Source: Guadua angustifolia (taxonomy: Eukaryota; Streptophyta; Magnoliopsida; Poales; Poaceae). Taken from it: DNA of 64,000 bases. The stretch covers positions 12,360,423 to 12,424,422 of the forward strand of contig CM070515.1 in NCBI GenBank assembly GCA_036346375.1, given 5' to 3'. Positions 10,003 through 22,080 of this stretch are shown in pieces (position 1 is the first letter of the stretch; each line of letters starts with the position of its first letter). Under the pieces are notes generated by a model. It saw only the letters and a program-made list of their open reading frames with translations. It was not told the origin of the DNA and ran no database searches. Made by a program: the position numbers and the translations under genes.

Positions 10003-13000
10003 AAAAGCTGTGAAGCACTCATGAGCCATCAACCTCCTCACCTCACCTTGAGACTAGAGAGAGGCTGAGTCAGATTCAGAAATTTAATGTGAGAAAGGAG
10101 ATGCTACTCCAGCTAGTGGTAGTAAGAGCAGCAGCAGCTAGATAGATTGATATAGGTAGGTAGATGTGCCGATATCTGTGCCTCTACAGCTGACAGTGTT
10201 GCAATTGGCAAATCATTGGACTGTGACCAGCGGATGTGACCATCTTCCCATGATAGATGGATGCACTGCAAACTTTATCAGAATATATGAAGCCTTAGTC
10301 TGTGCTAATCACACGCCTAATATCTCCTCCTTTTGGTTCCGCTTGCCATTGCCATTGCCATTGCCATGTCGCTTTAGTCAGGTCCCACAGCCTTTCGATT
10401 GTGCTGGGTCAAGACACTGATGGGAGGTGGCAAGCCTCGCTGCTGCATGTAGGCTTTTAATTCATTACAGCTCCTGCATTGCAAGCAAAGCTTGGCATCT
10501 TCACTTCACTGCTCTCTCTCTCTCTGCGCAGTGCAGCACACGAACGTACCAAAACAGTTTGAGCAAGGACGAAGGTCGGGCACCGCCAAGTAGGCGCCGA
10601 GATTCGCGTCGACATACAGTGTGACTGTGTGAGGGTAGAGTCGACAAGAGAGCCACTATATATGCTAATTACTACCATTAGTCACTGAAGTGTACGCAAG
10701 TAGTGAGCCCAGTTAACAGGGCAACTCGCTTAGATGAGTGTCATGCAGTGACTAGTCAACTCCATCTGAAATTAACCAACCGAAAGTACATTCTGTTGGA
10801 GAAAGACGGTCAATTTAGTCATACTTTCCGTGCGAGCATGCGCGAGCTGGGGCGCACCGCGAGAGGCGCAACGGTAACCGACCTGGTGGCGGCTGTCATC
10901 GTTTTGACCGGAGCCAAAGAGAGAGAGAGAGAGAGAGAGAGGCAGGGCCATGGCTGCCTGCGCCGATCGAAGGCACGAGCGGCGCAGCGCATTCATGCCT
11001 CTGGTCATGGCTCCACTGCGAACACAGACACAGCCATGAGTAGGAGGCCACGACCTATTGACCCATACACGGCCAATGCATAAAACAAACGCGATACATC
11101 ATACATACAGCGCAATGCATGTACACGCGCAGCGGCAGAGAGGCGTACGTACGGGCGCGCGGCGCGTGGTCCCGCCGGCCGGTGGGGCATCCATGAGCCC
11201 GTCACATGAGGCTGGTCAGAGACGCCGGTGGTCGAGCCGGCCGGCGGGCTGCGCGGCGCAGGCGGGCCACCGCCTGCATGTGCCACGCCGGCCGTATGGT
11301 AGATCACACCCCTCCCTCGCTCGCTGCTCCCTTTTCCCAACTAGATAGGATAGCTATGATCTCCATGATTCAGGAGGCCGGGTCACTGGTCCCTCGGGGC
11401 CCACACGCTCCTCCTCCTGCTGGTCCAACTGATAATAGCCAAATGCATGGCAAATTAAGCCTCCTTGTGGACACATGCATTCAGCAGTGTCAGCATGCAT
11501 GCAACTGCTTGTTCATGAATCTGCCTGCGTTTCAAGTCGATGTTCAGGTAGCTAGAGATGGATGGATGGATGGATGTGCCAACTGGATCTCTGAACTTCT
11601 GGTACATGAAAGGGATCGACTTGATTGGCTTAGCCCGCCTGATGGTGTTTGCAGAGTTAATCGGTGTTGGAAAAGTCTGGCCGGCATCTGTTTGGTTTAC
11701 ATCAGCGTTTCTCCTCCAATGGAATCAACCTATATCAATATATCATCATCGCTTACAGGTCGTCGTTATTACTCCATGATCTGGGCTTTGTTCGTCACAG
11801 CGGGGTATGGCAGATGAGCAGAGACTATTGTCATGAAAACAGTTACAGAATGGCCTTGTCCAAGAACAGCTTTATCAAACAAGGCGCACCACAGCGTAGC
11901 GCAGCACGGGCAAACAAGGTCTTTCAGTAACAATCGGTAGAAAGATGCGTACAGCGAAGGTCGCCAGTTGGTCAGGCTGTAATGGATTGGAGCCTTGTGT
12001 ACAATTCATGGGCCATCGTCAAATCCTGTCCTCCCAACTGACGCCAGATTTTAGCAGCATGTCAACAATCTATATTTCCCCCATGAATGATTCCCATGTT
12101 CTTGTTCACGCAACAGTACCTTGTCTTGAACAGCATTCCGCTTTCGCCGTTGCTGCAAATAGACAGCAACAATGTGCCTCAGATTGTGAAATGTGGACTC
12201 ACCGCAACACAGTCTTTAAAAGGAACGACATCCACTGGAACAGATCATGCACGTATGCAACGGACAGAGAACAGTTTCTTCAGCTTTAATGCTTGTCAGG
12301 CATTCTGCTAAGGTACAAGGCAAATCAAATTGAAATTGAGCAGCACTCGGAGAAGCTTACTGTTAACCTTCTGATGAAATATCATCACACATCATTGTTT
12401 TTTTTTTGTCACATATGAACAATGTGTATAGTACTTTGCCGATTTGTTTCTTTGCAACCTTTCATCAAACATGACAAGCCTAGGCTGAGCTCTGGCAATC
12501 TGGCTCCGGCCCCGGGTCCCTTGTCATTTTTGTGCGTGTAACCTAGACTTATAGACTGCTAGACTGGTCCTTAAACAGCTATGAGGACAGCTAAACTAAC
12601 ACGGCTTCTTAATCTGATAAACGATTTCCTCTTGGATGGTCTTAATCTGATAACAACCTTCGATCAAACAAGATATTGGCACAGCAAGAATCGGCATTGC
12701 TGAGGGAGGAGGCAGATGCTTTTATTGCGATGGCACTCCTGCGGTCCTGCAATCACGCCTGACATATCCATCTAAAAGGTCCAGTAGTCATATACTATGT
12801 AATGCAAGATGCAGATTAAATGACCAAGGCGGTGGGCAGCGGCAGGTGATTGTAACATGCAATGCATTGGAGTACTAGAAGGTACAGTACTAGAGAGCCT
12901 CAATTAACGGCCTACTAACTGCTGCCCAACGAGTTGTTCAACTTCGAACAGCTATTAGCAGATGCTGAAACAATAGCTTGTGCAAAACTATGTGCCAAGC
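10003..13000. other. Intergenic stretch with simple repeats, no recognised gene
   Basis: The segment contains a (TTGCCA)n run near 10344-10368, a (GA)n run at 10918-10942, GC-rich DNA at 11130-11300 and a (GATG)n run at 11558-11576. An open frame at 11558-11779 encodes 73 residues with an aromatic, hydrophobic stretch (LNFWYMKGIDLIGLARLMVF) that could be a decayed membrane-protein exon, but I cannot place it. No domain, hairpin or tRNA was recognised. Confidence 0.4.
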
Positions 13001-14640
13001 TTGTGCATTGCCATGTGCCACTGCCAACTAGTCCACCAGCATCACAGTGATGTCAGCGGCATCTCTTCCTGAAGAACAAGAGCTTCCATACTTGCTCCGA
13101 GCCCTGGGGATCATAAAAACCATGTAAGACGAGTGAACAATAGGACCAAAAGTGTTGCCATAGGCTCTCCTTGCGATTATTCTACTTCTGCATAGGCCTG
13201 AAACTGTATTGAGCAAAACAGATGAAGACATTCTGGCTGAAAATTATGCACACAAATTATTTCGAAGTACAAAGCACATCTACCACCTAAGTCCTTAAGT
13301 GTTTAAAGGAACTGATTTGGTTAATTCTAGTAATCTGGCAGTTGCCCTTGCCCTGCTGACTGGCAGTTGCCCTTGCCCTGGTGACTTCTGCTAAATTATT
13401 GTGGAATGCTGGAGAGGAAATATGAGTCAAGATGCTGATAAAACTTCTGTTTATCAAGTTTTAAAAACTGTTGTCAGCACCAAGAAGAAAAGGCAACTGA
13501 AATAACTTCAAGTGGAGTAGAGATCTCATGGAGTACCCACACGGTGTAATAAATTATGTTTACGAAAATATTGGCAAGAGAAACCCTATTTGTGTTAGCT
13601 GTTAAGTACAGCAGGAAATGGTCCAATCCCAACACTGGTCCTACTGTCAAAATACGAGTATTACGCATTCACTGAATCTTTCATCTGCAAAATTTCATTA
13701 AATTTTCCGCATTGATAAACGGCTTCCTTGCGTACCGGCTAACTTGTATGCATGTCTGACGCAATTTTCGAACACGGAGTAATAAGGTTCAAAATCAACA
13801 CCTTCAACATCTATGGGACAGGCAGATCAGTTTTTCAGCACCAATAATAGGTAGATGTACATTACTAACAACTGCGAGATTATCGATGATGCAGAAGATG
13901 GTAAGAAACAAAAACGTTTGATTAAAAACGACCTGAATGGAACCAAGGGTAGTGTTAATCTGCAAAGAATGTGGCTGTGCTGTAAAAATTATTACGTGTA
14001 AGTATGGACGCGAACAAGAAACGAGGCTGTTCTTTCCCTCCTTCCACGGTTGGCATCCGCGCCGCGCGCGTTCGAACCGGCGCCGCAGACGGAGACGAGG
14101 CGAAAGCGGCGGCATCAGACACCCGGGCGGCGAACCTCATGCGCTGTTGGCGCCGTAAACCTCAGCGGCTCAGCCGTTTCCGCCCCGAGTTAGCCATCCG
14201 CGCCGCGCGTGGATGGATGGAGTTGGGCGAAGTACAGATGCGGAGCCCGGCACACTGTTAATCCGGTCGAGCGCCCGACGCTACATTAGCATTTCATGTT
14301 GCTACAGATATTCAGCGCAGTTGCGTTGCGTCTGCGAATCCAGAAAACCAGAAACTCACCTAAATAAAATAATTCATATATAACGCAACAATTTGTCATG
14401 TCATTCAAAATATGCAGCCATCAAAGCTAATGTTTTGCCATGAAACAACGTACAGAATATATGCAAAAGAAAAAAGCACAAAGGGCATCCAATTTTGTGG
14501 TGGTATCAAACCTCATACAAGACTTTTTCTTGGTTTTTTTTATTTAAATTTGAAAGCACCAGTAGTAAATACTGAATTCTTCTCTCTCCATATATTTCTT
14601 CAAAGTTAGAAATTTCAAGCATAGAATAATTTTTGGAAGG
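13001..14640. other. Intergenic stretch with a possible small minus-strand gene
   Basis: On the minus strand an open segment starts at ATG 14140 in a GC-rich patch and reads about 48 codons (MRFAARVSDAAAFASSP...) to a possible splice donor GTAATA near 13997. Further left are open segments at 13474-13668 and 13028-13231, the latter closed by a stop. Together they could be a small multi-exon gene, but no domain is recognised and the joins are not constrained. A 25 bp tandem repeat (CTGGCAGTTGCCCTTGCCCTG) lies at 13335-13384. The motif CATCCGCGCCGCGCG occurs twice (about 14055 and 14196). Confidence 0.25.
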
Positions 14641-14829
14641 CTCCTTGTTAGCTTTGTCTCACACCGACCTATAATCTTCGGTTTTGTTTTTGGGACTGTG
14701 CTTTAACTCTGCTTCGGCTTCTAGCCACACACCCCCCAGCCCAAAAAAATAATGGGGCGACTAGGAAGTGGCTACATAGCCAATCCATAACAGAAGCACC
14801 CTCGAAAACTGCAACAGCTGGGGAGGTTC

Positions 14830-15150
14830 TTCAGCTTTGACCTCACTTGCTCGATCATCTCCCTCCTCGCATCGCTTGGCCTCTGCCCTGCTCGGCCCCT
14901 TCCCCACTCGGCCTCCACCCCGCCTCGGTGCTCCCCCAACTTATCCCTGTCCGGCTTGCCTCCACCCCACCCACTCGGCCTCGGTGCCCCGCCGCCTTCT
15001 CTCCACCCCGCTCACCTCTACCTCGCCGCTTCCTCCCAGCCTAGTTGCCTCCAACGTGCCATCTCCTTGCCCAGTCGCCACCAGCTCGCCTCCTCCCCAC
15101 CCAGTCGCCTTTGCCCCGCTCGGCCCCTACCCCGCTTGGCCGCCAGCTTC
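14830..15150. repeat. Low-complexity C-rich tract
   Basis: CTCGGCC, CCACCCCGC and CTCCACCCC motifs recur through this stretch. All three plus-strand frames are open only because of this composition and give Pro/Ser/Leu-rich peptides. The AT-rich flanks end in GGGG/CCCC-type sequence near 15235 that may belong to an hAT-like MITE, but I could not define matching ends. Confidence 0.6.
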
Positions 15151-15239
15151 TCAAAAAAACTATAGCCACTAGCTACAGCTACTTTACAGCCTAGTAAGCC
15201 AAAAATAACTTTTCAACCTAGCTGCAACCCCCCAAATAG

Positions 15240-17573
15240 CCCCTTCTTCTTAAAGCATTCCAGCAGAGTATTCAATTCTTTTATCGCATTCACCAAATAA
15301 CATCCTTTGGAAGGTGCACCAAGCCATCAATATTTTTGCTAATAATATCAATTCATACACACGAAGCTATTTTTAGCAATGGATGAGGAACATCATGGAC
15401 CTAGAGAAGGAACAAAAATATCACATTACATTGGTTTTCTTTAGAGTTCTATTTGCATCCACAATATTGTTCCCATTCATGGCTGTTCACTAGCATGAAC
15501 TTTATCAACCAGATGAGCAATCGTAACAGTGGTAATGACCTACCTATGTTACATAATTAAACGAATGCGGAATATCCAATCGATAATAAGCCAAACGCTT
15601 ATGTCCTTAAATGACTGTCAAAAAGAAAATGATGAGCAATGCATCGATTGAGTTTCTCGTCCTCTGTCCAGGGCATGCTCTTCTAGCTCCTCTTCCTGGT
15701 CTTCATCAGCTATGGCCCACAGCGAAGCCATCCCTCCCGCTACTCGCAACAGTGTTGATGTGGTGCAAATCATCATGTGAGCCAAACAGTTAGTAGTCCA
15801 TCCCTCCTAAAGCATTGCTATCAACCGCTTAGAATATACAAGTGTCACAACTCACAGCAAAGGTTAAACTTGTTTGTATTGTCGTGAGTTGCTACCCTAG
15901 AGACACCTTGAACAAAGGACCATTAGTTTAAAATTGAGATAACCATGCATATTTGTCACAAAGTATTGAAGGAACTTTGGATTTCACTGTGCTGCAAACA
16001 TTTGCTTGAATCATGCCACTCCTAGTTACATGTTAGTGCCAGGGCATCCAAACAAGCTCAGTAATTTATGATTCACACCAAAATAGGGGATTTGTGGTGA
16101 AAAGGGAAAGCAAGTAACGGAATTACTTTGCATGGTTGCATCATGGGCTGGATTTTGGTCCGTGAGGATCCCGTATCCCGTACACCTGTCGATTCCGGTC
16201 AAAGAAAAAAAAAAGCTTTTTCACATCATCCGTCCCATTAGCGTTTCATTATTGAGATCTTTTCTATAAAAATGGCAGTTGAGATCTTTCTATAAAAATG
16301 GCAGTTTAGGTATGTCTGATAGGGAAGTCCTATACGTGAAAATTAATTCATCAAGTTGATGAGAAAGGAACGTTGATCATTAACGGAATCTTAGTGTTAC
16401 CATAGACAATTGCCAAATGGGCATAAAAAATAAACTAAAAGTCAAAAAGAACAAGAAAGATGCTACCTGCAACAATGATATCAAACAGAAAAATTGATAG
16501 AACACGCTGGATTCATCTTAATGTTCATATCTACTACTCAAAGCGAGTTCTTTGAGACGCACACTATTCATGGACCCAATCCGATCCCATATATGTATTG
16601 CAAACGACTGCCGACGAGAACCACCGAGGCAATCCGCCCTTTTGCAGCGTACCATGAACATAACATAACCCACAATCCACCAAGGCTATTGACTATTTCT
16701 GCATGAGAGACTATAACATGGACAGATTGCAATATATACTTTTGCAGCACAAGCCCAAAGACAATATTGAACTTCAAAGTCCAAAACAAGAGCTAAACAA
16801 CATGTGCACAAACCCACAAGTGTCGAGAGTTTCTTCAAGCAGCTACGTTCGCGAACCACCAGCTGCCGTCTACCAATGTGAAACTAAAAATTGCAGGGGA
16901 GAGAGGCCTCTGATTTGCAAGTGCACCAACCATGCCTCTACGCTTCACTCGATGCTATCCTAGCCATCTCCGCTCTATTGCACCGCTATCTCATCCAACA
17001 TTGGCAAGGTCGGTATGCGTCGGCCACACCTCTTCTTGGTGTGGCCGTTTTGCCTTACACCGTTATCTAGCGTCACTTAAGATCAGATCTGACATCATTG
17101 GAGCATGATCAGGTGGCAAGAGATGGATCCTCCACCCTATCCCGCCTTGATCCACTGGAGGCGGTGTGGTGCCTGTCTAGGATTTGGATATGGCCACGCA
17201 GCCTCTCAACCCCAGATAGATCTAGAGAGCTTAGCGAAGGTGGTGGCTCCATCGGTGATGAATAACAGTTTGGAGAAGGATTGAGCGGGAATGGTGGTAG
17301 CGGAACGTACGTTTTGGGGTGGAGAGTGGCCACTGCGTCAGCGTGCTTGTATGAGCGAGGACCGAGGGGGGCATTCCAAGGAGGAACAGAGCAGCCTGTG
17401 TCTAAGTGTGGGCTGAGGTTTCAGGAGACTACAGAAATAGTTGGCCTAGGGGCCACCTATCGATGCTAATTTACTGTGAGAGGCAGTGGATTCCAGATAA
17501 ATCACCATGACTACCTTTTTTAAAGTAAAAAAAAAAGTAAAGATAAAGAAGAAACGGAGAAAGAATAGTTGCC
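15240..17573. other. Intergenic stretch, no gene recognised
   Basis: Only short open frames are present. A 27 bp tandem repeat (TTGAGATCTTTTCTATAAAA and following bases) lies at 16252-16304. The 17000-17460 part is richer in GC and resembles decayed transposon sequence, without an identifiable domain. Confidence 0.4.
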
Positions 17574-17647
17574 TGGCTTCGCCCGGGCTCGAACCGGAGA
17601 CCTTCAGTGTGTTAGACTGACGTGATAACCAACTACACCACGAAACC
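17574..17647 (-). tRNA. tRNA-Val (AAC)
   Basis: The minus strand folds as a complete 74 nt cloverleaf. The acceptor stem GGTTTCG pairs with CGAAGCC (one G-T pair) before discriminator A. The D-arm is GTGTAGTTGGTTATCAC. The anticodon stem TCAGT/ACTGA encloses loop CTAACAC, giving anticodon AAC. The T-arm is CCGGTTCGAGCCCGG. No intron and no encoded CCA, as normal for nuclear genes. Internal A and B boxes are intact. A run of T residues on the minus strand about 40 bp downstream (17527-17537) can terminate RNA polymerase III. Confidence 0.95.
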
Positions 17648-18764
17648 ATCTTGCACAAACTGACGCTATAAATCTAGATAACTGCTTGTTTCATTTTCTT
17701 GGGTAGTACGATCGGCACTAACGCGAACACACTGCAGCGACAGAAGCAACCAAATTCATCATGGAGCATCTCGACTGTTCTCCGATTGATTACTTCTCTT
17801 GCAGACAAGATATAACCGAGGCCTGAAGCAAACAACACATTTATTTTCTGAGACAACACTACACGCATACACAAAGCGTGCGGTCGCTATCCTGTGGTAA
17901 TAATATGCTGCAAGTTCAGGAACACTCTCCACCGAATATCATAGCGAACTACACGCACAATCAATATTTTAGATGTTCCAGAATGCTAGAACCAATAGCT
18001 TGGGAGTAGATACTACTAGTGTGGACTATGGACTACGGAGTAATAATAGCTTAGAAGCAGCATTCCTCCAAAGAAAAGCAAAGAAGAAAGAGCGCCAAAC
18101 CGCAAATAGGACGAAAAAGATCAACTCGATTCGATCACAAAGATGAGACCTGACATTGTGCCAGCAAACAAAGAGGGATTCATAAAAAAGTGCGATTGAA
18201 ATACTGATGACATGTTTGATTTATCAATGTCTTAGTTCTCAGTGCTATTTTGAACCTAACTCTGGCTACCATGCCATGAGCCAGTACAGGCTTCGATTTC
18301 CGATTCGAATTTATGTCGATCCTAAGTCGTTGCCTTTTCCTTCATTTATGTCCGAAGGATCCTAAGTCCCCATCAACGATCGTGGGAAATGGCAAATTGG
18401 CGGATTTTGGAGATCAAGCTGGATAAATCCATAGCACCAAACCTCTTCAAACAAGCAAAAAGAAAGAACATTTCATTATTGATCCGTTTAAAAACTTGAA
18501 ATAGGGATGAAGAAAGGAAGATCGACATCGATGGTCAATACACTACAAAGCATATTTTTTTGCATGGACGGTGCTATACAACAAAATCTTAACAAAGCAG
18601 ATAACATCGCAACTGCGGTTTATGCAACATGGCTCTTGAAACACCAAGTCACCTCTCTAAGAAGATTGCCCTTCGCCAAACAGTCCGGAACCCGCTATCA
18701 CAATGGGGAATTTGGAACGGTGTCACAACTGAGTTTTGATGGCTCGATTACAAGCTTATAGATG
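17648..18764. other. Intergenic stretch, no gene recognised
   Basis: An open frame at 18507-18761 has no recognised domain. It may belong to the LINE relic that follows. Nothing else stands out. Confidence 0.4.
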
Positions 18765-19075
18765 GACCGTGGAATCTATGGCTAGAGAGAAATCAACGTA
18801 TTTTTCAAGGAGTAGACGAAACGCTGAAAGGTGGCCTCGAATCAAGGACCATCCGGGTTTTGTTTCAAAGATGGCGTCCATGGTGTAATTTTCGCTTTTG
18901 AAGTCGCTATCTTTGAGGGGTTATCGGTCGGTCTTTGAGTTTCTGTCCTAGGTGGTTTGTGGTGGAGGCCAAATTGTGAGAGTTTTTCATCCTTATAAAA
19001 CACCTCCACAAACCATGTAATATATTTGTAGCAATTCTCTTGTTTGCTTCTTTCAAAAAAATTAAAAATTGATCG
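18765..19075 (+). mobile_element. LINE 3'-end relic
   Basis: The plus strand encodes WNLWLERNQRIFQG, typical of the C-terminal tail of plant L1-type ORF2 proteins (pattern W-x-x-W-x-x-R-N-x-x-x-F). It is followed by a stop-rich 3' region ending in an A-rich stretch (CAAAAAAATTAAAAATTG) near 19060. No reverse transcriptase domain is left. Identification rests on one short motif. Confidence 0.4.
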
Positions 19076-20379
19076 ACTCTGTATTTCAGTCACGTGTTGG
19101 TACCACGATCTAAAGATCATTGCTTATCCTTCAGTCATTAAAAATTGAATCTGACTGTGAAGTGAGAGCTAAAAACATCCTATATCACACAAAAAGTTAC
19201 ATTTAGATATGTGTGGCTCCTTTCAGTTGCCTTACTTTATCATTTCTTGAATTCTGCAGACATAGCAACATTTGTTCTTGATAATGGTATAAATGTAAGT
19301 TGTAACTATGGTACAACACTTTGTAGGTTGAAATATACCAACAATGTAACAGGGAACAAGATCCTCTGCCAAGTATAAAACAGCTAACTTGATATCAGAT
19401 TAAACATTACCACATGAACTCTCCATCAGCTCTGTATCCCAAATCACGAAAATTGCAGGCATAAACTAAAGAATCGGCAGTAGCAGCTGCGACTTCAAGC
19501 AAAGATCAACTAGAATGAACAGACTAGAAGTACCGAATCCTACCTTAATCCTAGGAACAATTCGACAATTCTACTTATTACAGGATAATACACACATCCA
19601 AAACAACCAGGACATAAGACAACACAACAGTGATCTATATAATGATCACATAGATCCAACTTATGAGAAACTGGATAGGGTACTAGTGAGCACTGAATGG
19701 GAGAATAGATATCCTCTTACTACAGTGTTAGTGCTCTAGTTAGATCCCTTTCTGACCATGCACCTTTGGTGTTGGATACTGGGGATCTAGGTCGGTCTCA
19801 CTGTCATGCTTTTAAATTTGAGACTGCCTTGTTGTTGAGGGAAGGACTAAAGGAAATTGTAGAGAAAATATGGAATACTCCCTGTAATCACTTGAATAGC
19901 TTGGATAGGTGGCGTAAAAAAAATTTGTTTTTCGTTCCCTTTCTCCAGAAATCTTAGGAATTATCTCAAAGGTTGGAATTTGAATGTGATCCGAGGGTCA
20001 GTAGCTTGGATAGGTGGCGTAAGAAGAATATGGAGGGTTTACAAGAAGTCAAAAAGATATTTCTCGGATTGAGTGTCTAAAAAAAATATCCTATGATATT
20101 TCTCACCTCCATCTCTTCTCCTAAATTGAGTGTCTAGATAAAACAGATATGCCCCTAGGTGTGAACTCTTTGGGTTAAATGCCATTGATAGAGAGGAAAA
20201 AAGGCTCTAAGATGATCAGTTAGCTAGTTTGCTTAGACTGGAGGAAACTAAATGGATTCAGAGGTCTAAGGAAAAAGAATTTTTTGATGGTGATAATATA
20301 CTAAGTACTATCATGGTAAAGCTAATGGGAGAAGAAGGACAAATTTGATTACTCACCTTCACCAAGATGAGGGTATTAT

Positions 20380-21376
20380 CAGTGGTAGATCCAGGAATTT
20401 TAAGATGGGTGTACGAGGTAACAAAATATTATTCAATATAAAAGTTTAAGGTTCACAATAACAAAATTAAAATACAAATTGTTCATATTAGAACAAATAT
20501 GTCACAATAAATTAGAAAAATTCAAAATATTTTAAAAAAGATAAAAAAAATAACTCACGAGACTCCATAACTTGGAAGTGAGATAGTATGGCTTCATCAC
20601 TAACTTATAGAAAAAAATATGGATCATCCACTATATTTATTTGGTTCTTTCACAAAATTAATTATCGAAAACAAATTTGCTTTCTATAGATATTGGATTT
20701 GATGTGGATGTAGTAGTTGTAGTTGTCTTCTGTATCTTTTCGGATCGATCCCACGAAGTTTTCCAATCTATAGAATACCTTCTCATTTTCTTAAGGTCTA
20801 CATCCACACAATCAACTAATTAATCCCACTGATTCACCTTTTATCGATATTTCAAGTTCTCAACATTCAACAAAACAATATGTGAAAACCTATAGGATCT
20901 GCTCGATGGCCCTGACTGGTTGTTGCATCGGTGTAGCCTACAGTGTTGTTGTTGCTTGGTCAATAACACGGCCGTCACCTCAGCCTCATCCTTTTGTCGC
21001 CGCTTGCTTGTCGAACTGCGTTGTTGGTCGACGCTCTAAGGCCAAGAGAGAGAGAGAGAGAGAGAGATGGACATAGAGCATGGGAGATAAAAAATGAAAA
21101 TTTTTGGCTAGGGTTGGTTGTGTTGTGCAATGTACTTTGCTCGATTGAGAAATGGAAGGAGTGGGCTTTTCACTAATGGGCTAGGTTGGCTGGTTGAGGA
21201 GGGGAGTTATAGGAGAATGGAAATAGACTAAAATTAGTTGATAAGTGAATATATAGGTTGATTTGGTCCTAATATTAATATATATAGCTAATATGCATAT
21301 TATATAATCAATTTTTTGCAAAAAAAAATTGGGTGTACAACTGTACACCCATGTCCCTTAGTTGGATCCGCTCCTA
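20380..21376. mobile_element. hAT-like non-autonomous element inside the LINE, 997 bp
   Basis: Perfect 8 bp direct repeats GGTATTAT (20372-20379 and 21377-21384) flank it. Removing the element and one repeat restores the LINE reading frame. The ends form an imperfect inverted repeat: CAGTGGTAGATCCAGGA on the left and, reversed, TAGGAGCGGATCCAACT on the right, followed on both sides by ATGGGTGTAC. An 8 bp duplication is characteristic of hAT elements. The interior is AT-rich with a (GA)n run at 21044-21067 and no transposase. Confidence 0.85.
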
Positions 21377-21529
21377 GGTATTATAGAGGGTGAAGCTAAT
21401 TTGATGAGATACATCACCAATTTTTATAAAGATTTGTTTGGCCATCCTGATGAGTCTAATATTACTCTCAATATAGATAATATTGACAGAATTAACGATT
21501 TAGATAAGGACCTTTTACTAAGGGATCTT

Positions 21530-22080
21530 TTTTTATTGTCAGATTGCTCGTTTCACATGATGTGTTATACAAGTGACTTCTAATTTGTCACTTCCTCGTA
21601 GTATAGCCCATATGTTTGGATCTTGGCTATTGGGGTTGGGAAAGGAAATAAAGGCTCAATGTTTAGTTGGGGCTGCCGCTTTATGTTGGGCTATTTGGCT
21701 ATGTCGAAATGATGTTGTCTTTGATAAGAAACAGATGTCTAATCCATTGTAGGTTATCTATTTGTGTATTAATTGGTTGCGCTCATGGAGACTCGAGAGA
21801 TGGTGTTAGTGGCATGCAGCTCTTTACAGATCGGGGTCTGGGAACTCTTCAACGGCCATGGATGGAGGTTTAGCACAAGATTGTGTGCGGATTGAGAGCT
21901 TTTATTAGTCTTTTAATGGCTTGTTTAAACTATTTTCTTCATTTGATTGATGCGTGCTAAGTCTTTCTTTATGAGTCTCTTGATGACAAAATTTTGGTTG
22001 TAACTTTGTAATAAACGATTGGCTGTATGTATCTCATGGTGCAGAGGCTGGAAGGTTGATATATTCTTCCATTATCTAAA
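21530..22080 (+). mobile_element. Short 5'-truncated LINE nested in the larger LINE
   Basis: The segment interrupts the outer LINE between LLRD and EMDELK. Flanking repeats AAGGGATCTT (21520-21529) and AAGGGATTTT (22081-22090) are its target-site duplication, 9 of 10 identical. It encodes the C-terminal tail of a different L1 family (WAIWLCRNDVVFDKKQ near 21690). Its 3' UTR has GGTGCAGAGGCTGGAAGG, similar to common grass LINE tails, and ends in TATCTAAAA. Confidence 0.75.

Noticed and set aside
11206..11817. 203-codon plus-strand frame
   Set aside because: Begins in a GC-rich patch with Arg/Ala runs, crosses a GATG microsatellite and changes character halfway; no domain or splice support.
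14837..15172. Pro-rich frames in three registers
   Set aside because: All frames are open because of a low-complexity C-rich tract; no codon-position signal.
14640..15240. hAT-type MITE with GGGGCT ends
   Set aside because: Left and right ends do not match well enough and no 8 bp duplication is visible.
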